A stretch of DNA of 39,966 nt from Lachnospiraceae bacterium (GCA_021205305.1 JAJPXU010000039.1:1-39966); one strand, 5' to 3'; numbered from the stretch's first letter, positions 8,305-17,204 are shown. A program made the numbers and translations. The notes: a model not told the origin generated them from the letters alone.

Positions 8305-8391
8305 GAAATTTGCGGCAATTTCACGCTTCGAAATATCACCAAAATTTTACATTCATTTTTGTGGACTTTTCCTGTCCCGGCTGCTCCCCGA

Positions 8392-9753
8392 CTATTCGTC
8401 AAATATCCGCAGTTCTTCCATCCTGCGGCTGCGTTTTCCGGCCTCTTTTAATATAGAGAGCGTGGAGGTATGCCGGACTCTGCGATTGTTGCGCAGAAAT
8501 CGAATCAGTGTGAGCGTCCACAGAGCTGGCCAGAGCAACACGATTTTCCCCTTTTGGGGATAGTTCAGGTGCATCTGGTGATGGAATTCCCTAATGTAAT
8601 CCGTCAGATGTGCGCCTTTCATCGCTACCATACGCTCAGATTCTGAATGCCCAAATTCTTCGGAATCAAAAATCTCACGCAGAAACGCTTCTGCGTGTTC
8701 CTCATCCGGGTTCAGAAACAATACACCAGAAACATCCAGGCCAAGGTATTTCACGCAGGCGCCAGTGACCAAGGACGCGAACCGGCAAAGCCCGTCTTCT
8801 CTGAGAATTCCGGTAAGTTCTCGCTTTTCTTCCTCGTTCCACGGCTGCGCAAACAGAACACTCCAGTCACAGAGCAGTTTTAAGCCGAAGCCGGCTCTCA
8901 GGAAGTGCTGCAGCATATGCAGGAGCAAATGCCATGCCTGGTATGGACGGTCGAGTACTGGGAATTCAATATCCATGATTTCACGCCGGACACAGTGAGC
9001 CGGGCACTGCCGCATCCGTGTTTTCATGCGCTCGTTTCTGCCGGAATCCTCAAATGGTTCCGCCGGAAGCAGATGAAGCTCCACCTCAATTTCCTCAGAG
9101 GAAACATATACGTCATGATGAACGGATTCCTGCGTCTCGGCCAGATGAAAACCGGCTTCTGCCATAATGCCGGGAATATCTGCCCCCTTTGGCGTAGCCT
9201 CATGGTAACCCGGAGGCTCCCTGTTAGATTTTTCAGAAATACACCCCAAACACCCTTCCTCTGGCTCTTCTACAACCAGGAGATCCACGTCTCCGGATTT
9301 GCGCAGCTCCGGCACAGGATAATCCGCAGCTGCGCTGACGCCCTTTAACACAATCACAGAAACCCCGTGAGTTTCCAAAAACGCAACCAGATATTTTGTC
9401 AGAAACAGCAGATGATACGCCTGCGGCACGGTATGACGGGCAGCTGCCTCGACCTCTTGTTGAAAGCTTTTCCAGGCCGCCGCGTTCCCTCCATTCTCTG
9501 TAAAAACCCCGTTCTTCGTTCTTGCAACTGCTTCCCCACAGGCGGCGTCGTAAAGCAGCGGCAGCACCGCATGCTTTCGCGCGACAGCGGACAGCTGTGA
9601 CAGCTGCCCCTGATCAATCTCCCAAGGCGGCCCGGCAGGCTTTTCTGTTGAAGCCAAAAGCGATTCAACAGACTTTTCCGCTGAAGCAGAAAGTGCCTCC
9701 GCAAGCATCCACAGAAGTGCCTGCTCTTCTGATGTCAATTCTTCTTTTTGCAT
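8392..9753 (-). CDS. Nucleotidyltransferase family protein (PF14907-like)
   Basis: The protein has 453 residues. The ATG at 9753 has GGAGGA 5-6 bp upstream. The central region VIVLKGVSAAADYPVPELR then GDVDLLV (Asp155 and Asp157) is the hallmark of the uncharacterised nucleotidyltransferase family found beside lasso peptide genes (PadeN type) and in exopolysaccharide loci. Members transfer a nucleotide or sugar-phosphate group, and in lasso clusters they act after an HPr kinase-like enzyme. The C-terminal half has the HLLLHMLQHFLRAG helix typical of the family. An insertion after GDVDLLV (EEPEEGCLGCISEKS) is unusual. The N terminus has a short imperfect repeat (SAEKSVESLLASTEK). The gene is 81 bp after the flippase on the same strand. 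The substrate is unknown; the two leader proteins are candidates. Confidence 0.82.
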   Translation of the reverse strand: MQKEELTSEEQALLWMLAEALSASAEKSVESLLASTEKPAGPPWEIDQGQLSQLSAVARKHAVLPLLYDAACGEAVARTKNGVFTENGGNAAAWKSFQQEVEAAARHTVPQAYHLLFLTKYLVAFLETHGVSVIVLKGVSAAADYPVPELRKSGDVDLLVVEEPEEGCLGCISEKSNREPPGYHEATPKGADIPGIMAEAGFHLAETQESVHHDVYVSSEEIEVELHLLPAEPFEDSGRNERMKTRMRQCPAHCVRREIMDIEFPVLDRPYQAWHLLLHMLQHFLRAGFGLKLLCDWSVLFAQPWNEEEKRELTGILREDGLCRFASLVTGACVKYLGLDVSGVLFLNPDEEHAEAFLREIFDSEEFGHSESERMVAMKGAHLTDYIREFHHQMHLNYPQKGKIVLLWPALWTLTLIRFLRNNRRVRHTSTLSILKEAGKRSRRMEELRIFDE

Positions 9754-9834
9754 TCTGTTCCTCCGCTGTCCGCACTTTTCTACGGCCTTTTTTCCGGCTG
9801 TAGTTTTCTCCTACCGCTATTCTTTTCCTGACTG

Positions 9835-11385
9835 CTACTTCTTGCGGACACCACTCTTACCTGTAAGTCTCCCCTTTACAATCGCCAGAACCTCCCGGAA
9901 CTCTCCCGTGCGGCCATACAACAGCAAAAAACACAGATTTGGCCAAATGACCGCGATCAGCAAACGAAGCAAAAACTTCACCAAAATCGTTCCACCCATC
10001 TGACCGCAAATCCGATCTGTCACAAACCAGACACCCGCCAGGACTGCCGCATATTTTGCATATTTCGCAAAATAGGAGCGGACCGGTGCTTTCAGGCAGT
10101 GCTTATAAAGCACATATGGCTCCACCCAGAGTGAGGTCGTCACTGTGCTGATAAAGGTTCCCCAGAATACGCCCGCGGCGCCAAACCGCAGCGCCAGCAC
10201 AATGGATACCGTCAGGTTTACCAGTGCTTCCGCGATAGATTTGTAGCGGTCATACCAGAACAGCCCCAGCGAATCCCGGAAAATCAGGGTTGCCTTCCGC
10301 ATCCCTGTGAGATAAAAATTCAGACAGAGTACCAGCACCACTCCCGGATCAAAGACATAATTCACCCCGAAACTGATCTCTACAAACAGGCTCAGCAGCT
10401 CATACAGGCAGATCGCGGCAAACCCGTAGAGCCACTGTCCGATAAAAAAAGAGGTTTCAAATATTTTCCGTATATGTGCCTCATCCTCCAGGACGCCGAG
10501 ATTCCCCACGCTGGCGGAAATCCCCTGAAAGACCTGGTCCAGCACCTGTCGCACAGAACCGATCACCAGATAATAGTTGGAATACTTTCCCACACTGCCG
10601 AGCCCGACCAGCGCTGAGAGCAGGATGTTATCGGTATTATTGACTATCACCGTACCGATTTTGTGCATCAGCATAGCCTTGACATTCTTTATAATCCCGT
10701 TTTTTTCCTGCTGATCCAGAGGCGCGACTTCCCGGTCTCTCAGAAACGGATACATACGATCTGCCTTTCGGGAGATACTCACGTTGCCGCTCACCGTGCA
10801 GACCACGGCGATGATACAGAACAAAAGAAAATTTCCGGTTGTCAGCAAAATCAGAATCTGTGCCACATCCTGAATGACAAGGAAAATCGTATGGTACATA
10901 GTACCGATATATGTCAGCTGGTGCGCCTCAATCAGCGTTTTTTTATAAATCAAAAGATAGGAAAGCACCGAATTCGCCAGATACAGCAGGTAGATCAGCG
11001 TCAAATGCTCCACCTGCGGCCTGTCTTTCATGATCACATCCATAAATGGGACGACCAGAAGTCCGCCAACCAGCACAATCAGCGCCACGATCCGATAAAA
11101 CCAGCAGTACAGGCGCATGATGGATTTCTGCTTTTCCGTATCTTTCTCCGCGACCGGCTTATAAAGGGCATAAGTGATCGCCGTACCAACCCCCAGCTCC
11201 GAGAGTGCGAGCACATTCAAAATGTCCGTAAACAGGCCATTGATACCGACGTAATTTTCACTCAGAACATGGGTAAATACCACCCGCGTCACAAAGCCCA
11301 TCAGAATGGCTATCATCCGGGAAGCGACGGCGACCGTTGTATTCTTTACCGAATATTCTGTTCTGGTGCGTGTTTGATCTGCCAT
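9835..11385 (-). CDS. Wzx-like polysaccharide flippase (MOP superfamily)
   Basis: The protein has 516 residues from the ATG at 11385, with AGGAG 7-8 bp upstream. A longer frame to 11499 adds a charged stretch unlikely to precede the first membrane helix. About twelve to fourteen membrane helices are spread over the whole length, with the typical N-terminal pattern SVKNTTVAVASRMIAILMGFVTRVVF and a NNTDNILLSALVGL motif in the middle. Such proteins move lipid-linked oligosaccharides across the membrane. It lies between the Stealth transferase and the nucleotidyltransferase, suggesting that the locus makes a surface glycan or phosphoglycan. No polymerase or initiating transferase is seen next to it. 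Confidence 0.88.
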   Translation of the reverse strand: MADQTRTRTEYSVKNTTVAVASRMIAILMGFVTRVVFTHVLSENYVGINGLFTDILNVLALSELGVGTAITYALYKPVAEKDTEKQKSIMRLYCWFYRIVALIVLVGGLLVVPFMDVIMKDRPQVEHLTLIYLLYLANSVLSYLLIYKKTLIEAHQLTYIGTMYHTIFLVIQDVAQILILLTTGNFLLFCIIAVVCTVSGNVSISRKADRMYPFLRDREVAPLDQQEKNGIIKNVKAMLMHKIGTVIVNNTDNILLSALVGLGSVGKYSNYYLVIGSVRQVLDQVFQGISASVGNLGVLEDEAHIRKIFETSFFIGQWLYGFAAICLYELLSLFVEISFGVNYVFDPGVVLVLCLNFYLTGMRKATLIFRDSLGLFWYDRYKSIAEALVNLTVSIVLALRFGAAGVFWGTFISTVTTSLWVEPYVLYKHCLKAPVRSYFAKYAKYAAVLAGVWFVTDRICGQMGGTILVKFLLRLLIAVIWPNLCFLLLYGRTGEFREVLAIVKGRLTGKSGVRKK

Positions 11386-11580
11386 TCCTCTGCTCCTGTC
11401 ATCCTGGTCTCTTCCTGCCGACAACCTGTCATCCGTGTTTCTTCCGTCTCTGCGCATATCTCCGCGGCAAGGCCCTGTCTGTATCTTTCCTTCCGTCATT
11501 ACCTGCTCATGGTTCTCTCCTGAAATTGCAGCAGGCAGAATTCATCCGTCTCCTGCACAACAGCAGGCTCTTACCATCTG

Positions 11581-12579
11581 CTACCGCTCGAACGCGGATT
11601 TTTCCGGTAAAATCTTCTCAAACGATTGCCGGATTTCCGCTTTCGCAGCCTCAAAATCAATTGCGTGATTCGCGTCATTGATACAGACGCATTTCGCTTT
11701 TTGCTTTTCAATCGTGCGGCAGAGTTTCTGATTGTCATCGCTCACATTAAAATACCGAAGATCCCGCAGCACATTTTTCGGATGAAATTCCCCGCTCAGT
11801 TTCTGCCACTCCCTGACCAGATAAGGGCCAATATCCTCATTTGAGCGAAAACGGTGTGTGGAAAATTCGCTCAGGTAATCCCCCTCCTTCTGCCAGATTA
11901 TTTCAAACGTAGATTTGCAGAAAGGGAACGGTCCATGAGGCGTATAAAAGCCTGTATAAAGCGGAAACGTCAACTCCAGCAGATTGTAGAAAAAGTACAG
12001 CGGCGGATACCCGGGGTGAAAATAATTTCCGGGATGCCGACGCACATTCTGCCGCTTATCAAAATATTTAGACAGCATCAGCGAAATATTCAGAAACTCG
12101 TGCGACATATTCGGATTGGCAGGATTGGCCACCACCGGCTGGAATGCCAGCAGATCGCAGGGCTTTCCGTCTATAAAATAGTCCTTCGGCGCGGTCGGTG
12201 CGGTCAGAAACATATCATCATTAAAATAAACAAAATTCTCACTCAAAGCATCAATCCGGTGCAGATGCATCTCAATGACGCGGCTGTTAAACGTCGGCAG
12301 ATATTTCTCCGGAATATAGTCCCGGTGATTGACCACCTTAAGCTTCGGATGTTCCGTGTTAAGCCATCCGGGCAGATGTCCCCAGGTTACAAAATAAATA
12401 TGGCCTGCCCAGGGTGCAAATTTTTCCACACCGCGAAACCAGTATGGCAAAAGCTCCCAGTCCCGGTAACGCTCCGGCCGGGCGTCCGCGTCTCTGGACG
12501 GCGCATAACGCGCTTTTTCCCGCTGCCATGCCGGGTCGTCTCCATCTACCCAGGTAACTACAAAATCAATCGCACCCAT
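11581..12579 (-). CDS. Stealth family sugar-phosphate transferase
   Basis: The protein has 332 residues. The ATG at 12579 has GGAGG 10 bp upstream. It shows the conserved Stealth regions in order: IDFVVTWVDGDDPAWQ at the N terminus, then RYRDWELLPYWFRGVEKFAPW with IYFVTWGHLPGWL, then FVYFNDDMFL, and RFRSNEDIGPYLVREW near the end. Stealth proteins (bacterial capsule hexose-phosphate transferases and GlcNAc-1-phosphotransferase of animals) make phosphodiester-linked glycans. It is followed by a flippase, supporting a phosphoglycan for the surface. The acceptor and sugar cannot be told from sequence. Confidence 0.9.
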   Translation of the reverse strand: MGAIDFVVTWVDGDDPAWQREKARYAPSRDADARPERYRDWELLPYWFRGVEKFAPWAGHIYFVTWGHLPGWLNTEHPKLKVVNHRDYIPEKYLPTFNSRVIEMHLHRIDALSENFVYFNDDMFLTAPTAPKDYFIDGKPCDLLAFQPVVANPANPNMSHEFLNISLMLSKYFDKRQNVRRHPGNYFHPGYPPLYFFYNLLELTFPLYTGFYTPHGPFPFCKSTFEIIWQKEGDYLSEFSTHRFRSNEDIGPYLVREWQKLSGEFHPKNVLRDLRYFNVSDDNQKLCRTIEKQKAKCVCINDANHAIDFEAAKAEIRQSFEKILPEKSAFER

Positions 12580-12631
12580 GCTGTCAAAGCCTCCTGCAAC
12601 TTCTGCTTTCCTTATATAATACTGCTATATA

Positions 12632-12739
12632 CTACATTCCGGTGTTAGGAGCTATTGCAAAATAACTTATACATTTTGCACCACCTAATGCGCATATCGC
12701 GATCCATAAAAGCCTCAACGCAGCCCGTTTCGCCGCCAT
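12632..12739 (-). pseudogene. 35-codon ORF after PqqD, possible stub of a lasso B2-type protease
   Basis: An ATG lies 3 bp after the PqqD stop and opens 35 codons ending in TAG. The peptide has RAALRLLWIAICALGGAKC followed by ISYFAIAPNTGM. The spacing of LRLLW, LG-AK and the final AP-TG recalls the N terminus of the transglutaminase-like B2 protein that normally follows PqqD (B1) in lasso clusters, but the catalytic Cys/His/Asp domain is missing. It could also be a real small membrane peptide. The resemblance is from memory and is weak to moderate. Confidence 0.35.
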
Positions 12740-12742
12740 TTA

Positions 12743-13039
12743 TCAAATCACAACCCCCTGCTTCCGCAATTCCGCCAAAAACGCGCCTGCATCCTCTCTG
12801 GCCTGTTTCGCCGGAATTTCATATGTCTCACTGAGCTTTTCCGCGATTTCATCCAGATCCATTCCCTGCCGCAGCATTTTCCAGATCGCGGCGCCCATTT
12901 CATTCATCGGCACTGGTTTCACATAGGGCATACCGGACTGTTCCATATCAAGCAGCCAGTAAATGCCCGCGGCATGGCGCAGCTGATATCGTTCTTTTTG
13001 GGGGATTATTTCCCCTTTTTGCTTTTTTCTCTCTTCCAT
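12743..13039 (-). CDS. PqqD family leader-binding protein
   Basis: The protein has 98 residues. It has the PqqD pattern: a YQLRHAAGIYWLLDM beta stretch, VPMNEMGAAIWKMLRQGMDLDEIAEKL, a helix EIPAKQAREDAGAFLAEL and a final strand KQGVVI. PqqD domains (RRE, or B1 in lasso clusters) bind the leader of a ribosomal precursor and bring it to processing enzymes. The YxxP leaders at 7402 and 8193 are fitting ligands. It heads the minus-strand run PqqD - Stealth - flippase - nucleotidyltransferase. A second PqqD domain is fused to the kinase at the left edge. The start has AAAAGG only 3-4 bp upstream. Confidence 0.87.
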   Translation of the reverse strand: MEERKKQKGEIIPQKERYQLRHAAGIYWLLDMEQSGMPYVKPVPMNEMGAAIWKMLRQGMDLDEIAEKLSETYEIPAKQAREDAGAFLAELRKQGVVI

Positions 13040-13141
13040 GAACCTTTTCTCATATGCGTACTTGCTCGCATTTCTTCATAAACTTCACGCTTTATAAAAT
13101 CCGCAGGAATAAAATGTCTTTTCCTGGTATCGGATTTATGC

Positions 13142-13186
13142 TATGATATTCCATATACCTTGTATTCATCCGCAGCTGGTATATGG
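13142..13186 (+). promoter_or_regulatory. Extended -10 and 9-bp inverted repeat before the secreted DUF4832 gene
   Basis: TGCTATGAT has a TATGAT -10 box at 13142-13147 with an upstream TG; the -35 is weak. Directly after it lies a perfect inverted repeat CCATATACC (13151-13159) and GGTATATGG (13178-13186), with an 18-bp spacer. Placed at the expected transcript start, it could be an operator or a 5' leader hairpin. Confidence 0.5.
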
Positions 13187-13239
13187 ACACTGATTAATGC
13201 TTTTCCTGCTGTGTCCGTCCGCTTTTTCAGGAGGCTTTT

Positions 13240-14808
13240 ATGTATAAACTGTCCGGGCGCGCCCATTCTGTATTTTTACCACAGATCTTTTCCTTGGGTC
13301 TGCTGCTTCTGTTCTGCCTGCTCTTCGCCGGGCAGCCGTCTTACGCATCCTCCGGCTCTTCGTTTTCCTATACATCCGAACCATTTGAGGAAACCACGCT
13401 TTCCCTGGAAAATCCTTACCGGGGCTTTTATCAGATCCACGCCTATGAACTGAATGACGGGAATTCCTCTCTGGGCGCTGCCATCCAAAAGCAGATTGCA
13501 TCCGATGAAGGACTGACCCTCGTCCTGCTCGAAATCAACCTGCAAAACTACGCGGAATGCGCCATCTCGGAAAGCGCGCTCTCACAGATTGATTCCATCC
13601 TGACTGCCTGGAGCGCCAGCGGCAAACAGATCATTCTCCGCTTCCTCTATGACTGGGACGGAAACGGGCTGGAGTCGGAACCTTCCTCTCTGGAACAGGT
13701 GCTTGAACACATGGAGCAGGTCACGGCCATCGTCAACCGCTACGCGGACTCGATTCATATCCTGCAGGGTATCTTTGTCGGCAATTATGGAGAAATGAAC
13801 AACTCCGCCTATCTGAGTGCCTCCGATATGACTACGCTGCTCACGACCCTTGCTGATCTGACCGACCCGTCCATCTACCTCGCGGTGCGGACACCCGCAC
13901 AGTGGCGTACCGTGACCGGACTTTTTTCTCTGCCCAAGACGTTTCTCGCCTTTGACGGCTCCCTGCTCTCCCGCCTGGGGCTTTACAACGACGGCATCCT
14001 CGGCTCTGAGACAGACTTAAGTACCTACGGCAGCACTTCGCGAGCCGGTTCCAGCGACCTCTCTGACAAGGGAACGCGCGAGGAAGAGCTTACCTTTCAG
14101 GAAGAACTCTGCCGCTACGTACCAAACGGCGGCGAGGTCGTCTATGACTACACACAGGGAGACCTGGAAGCAGCCATTGATGCACTCTCGCAGATGCACA
14201 TTTCCTACCTGAACGCGGGCTATGACGAATCTGTGCTGGATACCTGGAAGGAAATCACCTATACCGGCGACGATGTTTTCTATGGCTGCAGCGGCTACGA
14301 TTACATCAGCACCCACCTCGGCTACCGCTATATCCTGACCGCTTCCGGTATGGAAACAGGCCGTCAGACCGCTGGGGAGGCGACGCTTTGCTTTACCATC
14401 CAAAACACTGGGTTTGCTTCCAGCACACGCGCGTTCGACGCCACCGTCACGCTCCGTATGTCTGCGTCAGCTGATTCGGATGACGCTGCCGCTGAATCCG
14501 ATGAGACAGAAGCTTCCTCTGAAACATCCTCCGGCGATGCGCTCCCTTCCACAGATGAGGAGCCGTCTGACAGCCGCGAAACAGATACGCTTACATACAC
14601 CGCTACCATTGATCTCCGCGCGCTGAGTACCGGGGAAAGCACAATCGGTACGGCCATCATCCCCGTTGGCGAGCTTGTCGACGGCACGTATACTGTCTAT
14701 CTGACCCTGACGGACGCGGTCACCGGTACGGAAATTGCCCTGGCGAGCAGCCCGGAAGCGACCGCATACGGCTATCCGCTCGGAATGCTCACGATTGGAA
14801 ATGAATAA
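13240..14808 (+). CDS. Secreted DUF4874/DUF4832 family protein
   Basis: The protein has 522 residues. The ATG at 13240 has AGGAGG 5 bp upstream. A signal peptide (hydrophobic core LGLLLLFCLLF, cut near SYAS-S) is followed by the DUF4874 start NPYRGFYQIHAYEL, strands such as LVLLEINLQNYAE and IILRFLYDWDG, and the motif QGIFVGNYGEMNNSAYLS, whose Glu is in a glycosidase-like setting. A DUF4832-type half follows, ending in a beta domain split by an Asp/Ser/Glu-rich segment (about residues 408-450). Proteins of this family look like TIM-barrel glycoside hydrolases but are uncharacterised as far as I know. It faces its paralogue at 14884-16311, the last gene of the Pel operon, so an action on the same exopolysaccharide is a fair inference. 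Confidence 0.78.
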   Translation: MYKLSGRAHSVFLPQIFSLGLLLLFCLLFAGQPSYASSGSSFSYTSEPFEETTLSLENPYRGFYQIHAYELNDGNSSLGAAIQKQIASDEGLTLVLLEINLQNYAECAISESALSQIDSILTAWSASGKQIILRFLYDWDGNGLESEPSSLEQVLEHMEQVTAIVNRYADSIHILQGIFVGNYGEMNNSAYLSASDMTTLLTTLADLTDPSIYLAVRTPAQWRTVTGLFSLPKTFLAFDGSLLSRLGLYNDGILGSETDLSTYGSTSRAGSSDLSDKGTREEELTFQEELCRYVPNGGEVVYDYTQGDLEAAIDALSQMHISYLNAGYDESVLDTWKEITYTGDDVFYGCSGYDYISTHLGYRYILTASGMETGRQTAGEATLCFTIQNTGFASSTRAFDATVTLRMSASADSDDAAAESDETEASSETSSGDALPSTDEEPSDSRETDTLTYTATIDLRALSTGESTIGTAIIPVGELVDGTYTVYLTLTDAVTGTEIALASSPEATAYGYPLGMLTIGNE

Positions 14809-14822
14809 CCTGCATACCATAT

Positions 14823-14873
14823 GTTTTCATACAGTCTTCGCAGCAAGTACGAGGACCTGTTCTGAATCGTCAC
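14823..14873. repeat. Degenerate intergenic repeat between convergent genes
   Basis: GTTTTCATACAGTCTT at the left end is identical to 39078-39093, and the similarity continues for about 18 more bases. The right end CTGTTCTGAAT-CGTCAC resembles the right end of the 5241-5416 element. It fills the 75-bp gap between two convergent genes. Confidence 0.45.
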
Positions 14874-14883
14874 AACCCACCAT

Positions 14884-16311
14884 TCATACAGCCGGCCGCC
14901 ATCCGAACACAGTACCGATGGGCAGCAGATTTTTGGCATTCTGATTCGCGAACCAGATGGTCTCCCCGTCTTCCTGCCGCAGCCGCAGAAAAAGTTCTTC
15001 CCGCCATGGGATTCCGTCTTTGCCGTCAGCCGCCACGCCTGGGCATTCTGCGGTAATACAAAATGTCTGTCCCGCGTCCCAGGCTCCCGGATTTGTATCC
15101 AACGGCTGCCGTACTTCGCTGCCGTCCGCGCCGCGCGCGATCAAAGACAGGCGCGCAGCCCGAAACAAATTGCCAAACCCGACGTTTTGCCCGCGAATTT
15201 CCAGGTGCAGTGTGAGACTGCCGCCACTGATTTCCCTTTCTTTTCGCGCTTTTCCAAACCGGAGCGCCCGGTTCCGGGCGAATGACATACGCTCCTCACG
15301 GAACCATCCGGACACTTCCTCTATGACAAACCGATACCCCAGATGCAGACCAATATAGTCATAAAGGCTGCATCCCTGGTACACGGTATCTTTTCCCCGG
15401 TAGCACAGCTGTTTCCATCTTGCAATCACCGTCTCGGAATACACCCGATTCAGATACGTCAGGTGCATCCGGCGCATCGTATTTAAAACCTCATCCACCG
15501 TAAAATCATACCTGTTTTTCGATGTCCCGTCCGGCGCCTCCCCACCGTTCGGCACCCGCACACACGCCTCGTTCAGATAGGATAGTTCCAGAGACGCACT
15601 CCACGGCCGGTTTTCAATCAAAGTACCCTGGGCGTTTCTGGAATTGATCTCCCCGTACCGCCCTTCGGCAAATGTCCCCAGGTGGGATTCCGAAGCAAAC
15701 AGACCGTCGTCATACAGACCCACCGCCAAAGCAGAACACTCCGGCGCTGCCTGAAGAATCCGCTTCTGCACCGGTTTTCTTACGGACAGGAAGCAGGTAC
15801 CGCCCGTTGCCTCCCAGAGTGTTTTCGCGAGCAGGCAGATATTCTCATCGGACAGGTAGCGGGACGAATGCATCTCCCCCCAGCTGCCCACCAGAAGTCC
15901 CTGCAAAGTAAGAATGTATGGGGCGTATTTCGCAAACAGCGGCCCCAGCTGGCGGATATGGCGCAGGATCTGGGAAATCTCGTCCGGCTCCCGTTCCATT
16001 CCTTTTCCTTCCCGGTCGTACACCGTGCGGACAATCATCTGCTTTGCATGCGAAGAAAAAAAATCAAAAATTCGCCGGATATTGCTCAGCTCCCGCTCCG
16101 TCAGGTCGTCCATGCGGCAGCAGCCAATATCCAGAATAACCTGCGCCAGGTGTTCCCGCGTATCCAGACACCACTTCAGTTCTTCCTCATGGATCGTTTC
16201 GCGCACATCAAAACTGTACACCTGATACCAGCCGCGCCCCGGATTAGGCAGTTCGGCAGCTGTCTCCGCCAGCGTGGCGGGCCAAAAACGACTCTTTTCA
16301 CGACGAAACAT
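14884..16311 (-). CDS. DUF4874/DUF4832 family protein without signal peptide
   Basis: The protein has 475 residues. It is a clear paralogue of the secreted protein at 13240: NPGRGWYQVYSFD, QMIVRTVYDREGKGMEREP, LQGLLVGSWGEMHSSRYLS, VRVPNGGEA, and YLNRVYSETVIARWK with CSLYDYIGLHLGYRF all align in order. It lacks a signal peptide: the N terminus is MFRREKSRFWPATL. It closes the long minus-strand Pel-type operon, 89 bp after the GT2 gene. Fold prediction from the family is a glycosidase-like barrel. A cytoplasmic member beside a secreted one is odd. It may act on a lipid-linked or cytosolic intermediate, or be exported by another route. Confidence 0.76.
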   Translation of the reverse strand: MFRREKSRFWPATLAETAAELPNPGRGWYQVYSFDVRETIHEEELKWCLDTREHLAQVILDIGCCRMDDLTERELSNIRRIFDFFSSHAKQMIVRTVYDREGKGMEREPDEISQILRHIRQLGPLFAKYAPYILTLQGLLVGSWGEMHSSRYLSDENICLLAKTLWEATGGTCFLSVRKPVQKRILQAAPECSALAVGLYDDGLFASESHLGTFAEGRYGEINSRNAQGTLIENRPWSASLELSYLNEACVRVPNGGEAPDGTSKNRYDFTVDEVLNTMRRMHLTYLNRVYSETVIARWKQLCYRGKDTVYQGCSLYDYIGLHLGYRFVIEEVSGWFREERMSFARNRALRFGKARKEREISGGSLTLHLEIRGQNVGFGNLFRAARLSLIARGADGSEVRQPLDTNPGAWDAGQTFCITAECPGVAADGKDGIPWREELFLRLRQEDGETIWFANQNAKNLLPIGTVFGWRPAV

Positions 16312-16400
16312 CTCTCTCCCACACTCCCTGTTACTGTTCCCGCAAATCGAATTTTCCGCTACAGGATCGGCACCAATGCCTGCCCATTTTGAAGATTCCG

Positions 16401-17204
16401 CTACTGTCCGCAGTTTGCACCATCCGTACGATTCATCTGCCGGACATTCGTATCCATTTTCAAGACCTTTATCCGGACCAGCACCGCCAGAATCGAAAAC
16501 ACCATCCGAAACATATAAAACACCGGCTTCAATCCGGAATGCATACTCTTCCCTGACATCCGGCTATGCATCACGGCCGGAATCTCCCGCACCTGAAATC
16601 CGAGAAGAAGCATCTGCATTACCATGTTGGCGTCCGGATAGCGATCGTCAAAATGGTTGTATTTCGAATAATAGAGAAACGCGGCGCGGCCGAGACCCTG
16701 CAGACCGGTTGTAGGGTCGCTGATTCTTTGCCCGGTTCCGAGATACACCAGTTTCCGGTAAAACCGGAACGCCAGATTTCTCACTCTGGAAATCGGGTAC
16801 TGACCGCTGCCCTCCATAAAGCGGGACGCCAGGATAATGTCCGGATACCGGCCCTCTTCATCCGGTGTCTTCAGCGCCTGATAAATCCGGGGAATATTGC
16901 AGACGTCATGCTGCCCGTCCGCGTCCATCTGGATCACATAGCGGTAATTCCGCCGGATCGCGTACTTATAGCCGAGCTGAAGCCCGCTCCCGTAGCCCAG
17001 ATTAAAAACATGCGTCACCAGCTTGTGCCCCCGCGCCTTCACAATCCAGTTCGTATTGTCCGAAGATGCGTCATTCATAACCAGGATATCCGCAATCGCG
17101 CGGATTTCCGGCTGTTCCAGCGCCTCCAGCACCGCCGGTATATTTTCTTCTTCGTTATATGCCGGTATGATAATCAGCAGTTCTTTCTGTTTCTCTTCCT
17201 CCAT
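16401..17204 (-). CDS. Glycosyltransferase family 2 (polyprenyl-phosphate sugar transferase type)
   Basis: The protein has 267 residues. The start at 17204 is 3 bp after the GT4 stop, with GGGAGA upstream. The N terminus LLIIIPAYNEEENIP, then VMNDASSDNTN, and the metal site IQMDADGQHD are those of dolichyl-phosphate mannose synthase-like GT2 enzymes. The C terminus has a single hydrophobic segment (VFYMFRMVFSILAVLV). With the DUF2304 protein two genes upstream it forms a pairing often seen in polysaccharide loci. It probably loads a sugar on undecaprenyl phosphate or adds a side group to the Pel-like polymer. Confidence 0.9.
   Translation of the reverse strand: MEEEKQKELLIIIPAYNEEENIPAVLEALEQPEIRAIADILVMNDASSDNTNWIVKARGHKLVTHVFNLGYGSGLQLGYKYAIRRNYRYVIQMDADGQHDVCNIPRIYQALKTPDEEGRYPDIILASRFMEGSGQYPISRVRNLAFRFYRKLVYLGTGQRISDPTTGLQGLGRAAFLYYSKYNHFDDRYPDANMVMQMLLLGFQVREIPAVMHSRMSGKSMHSGLKPVFYMFRMVFSILAVLVRIKVLKMDTNVRQMNRTDGANCGQ

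Noticed and set aside
9780-9803. CTACGGCC/GGCTGTAG hairpin between the flippase and nucleotidyltransferase genes
   Set aside because: The minus strand has no T run after it, so it is not a terminator in the gene direction; it may be chance or a processing hairpin.
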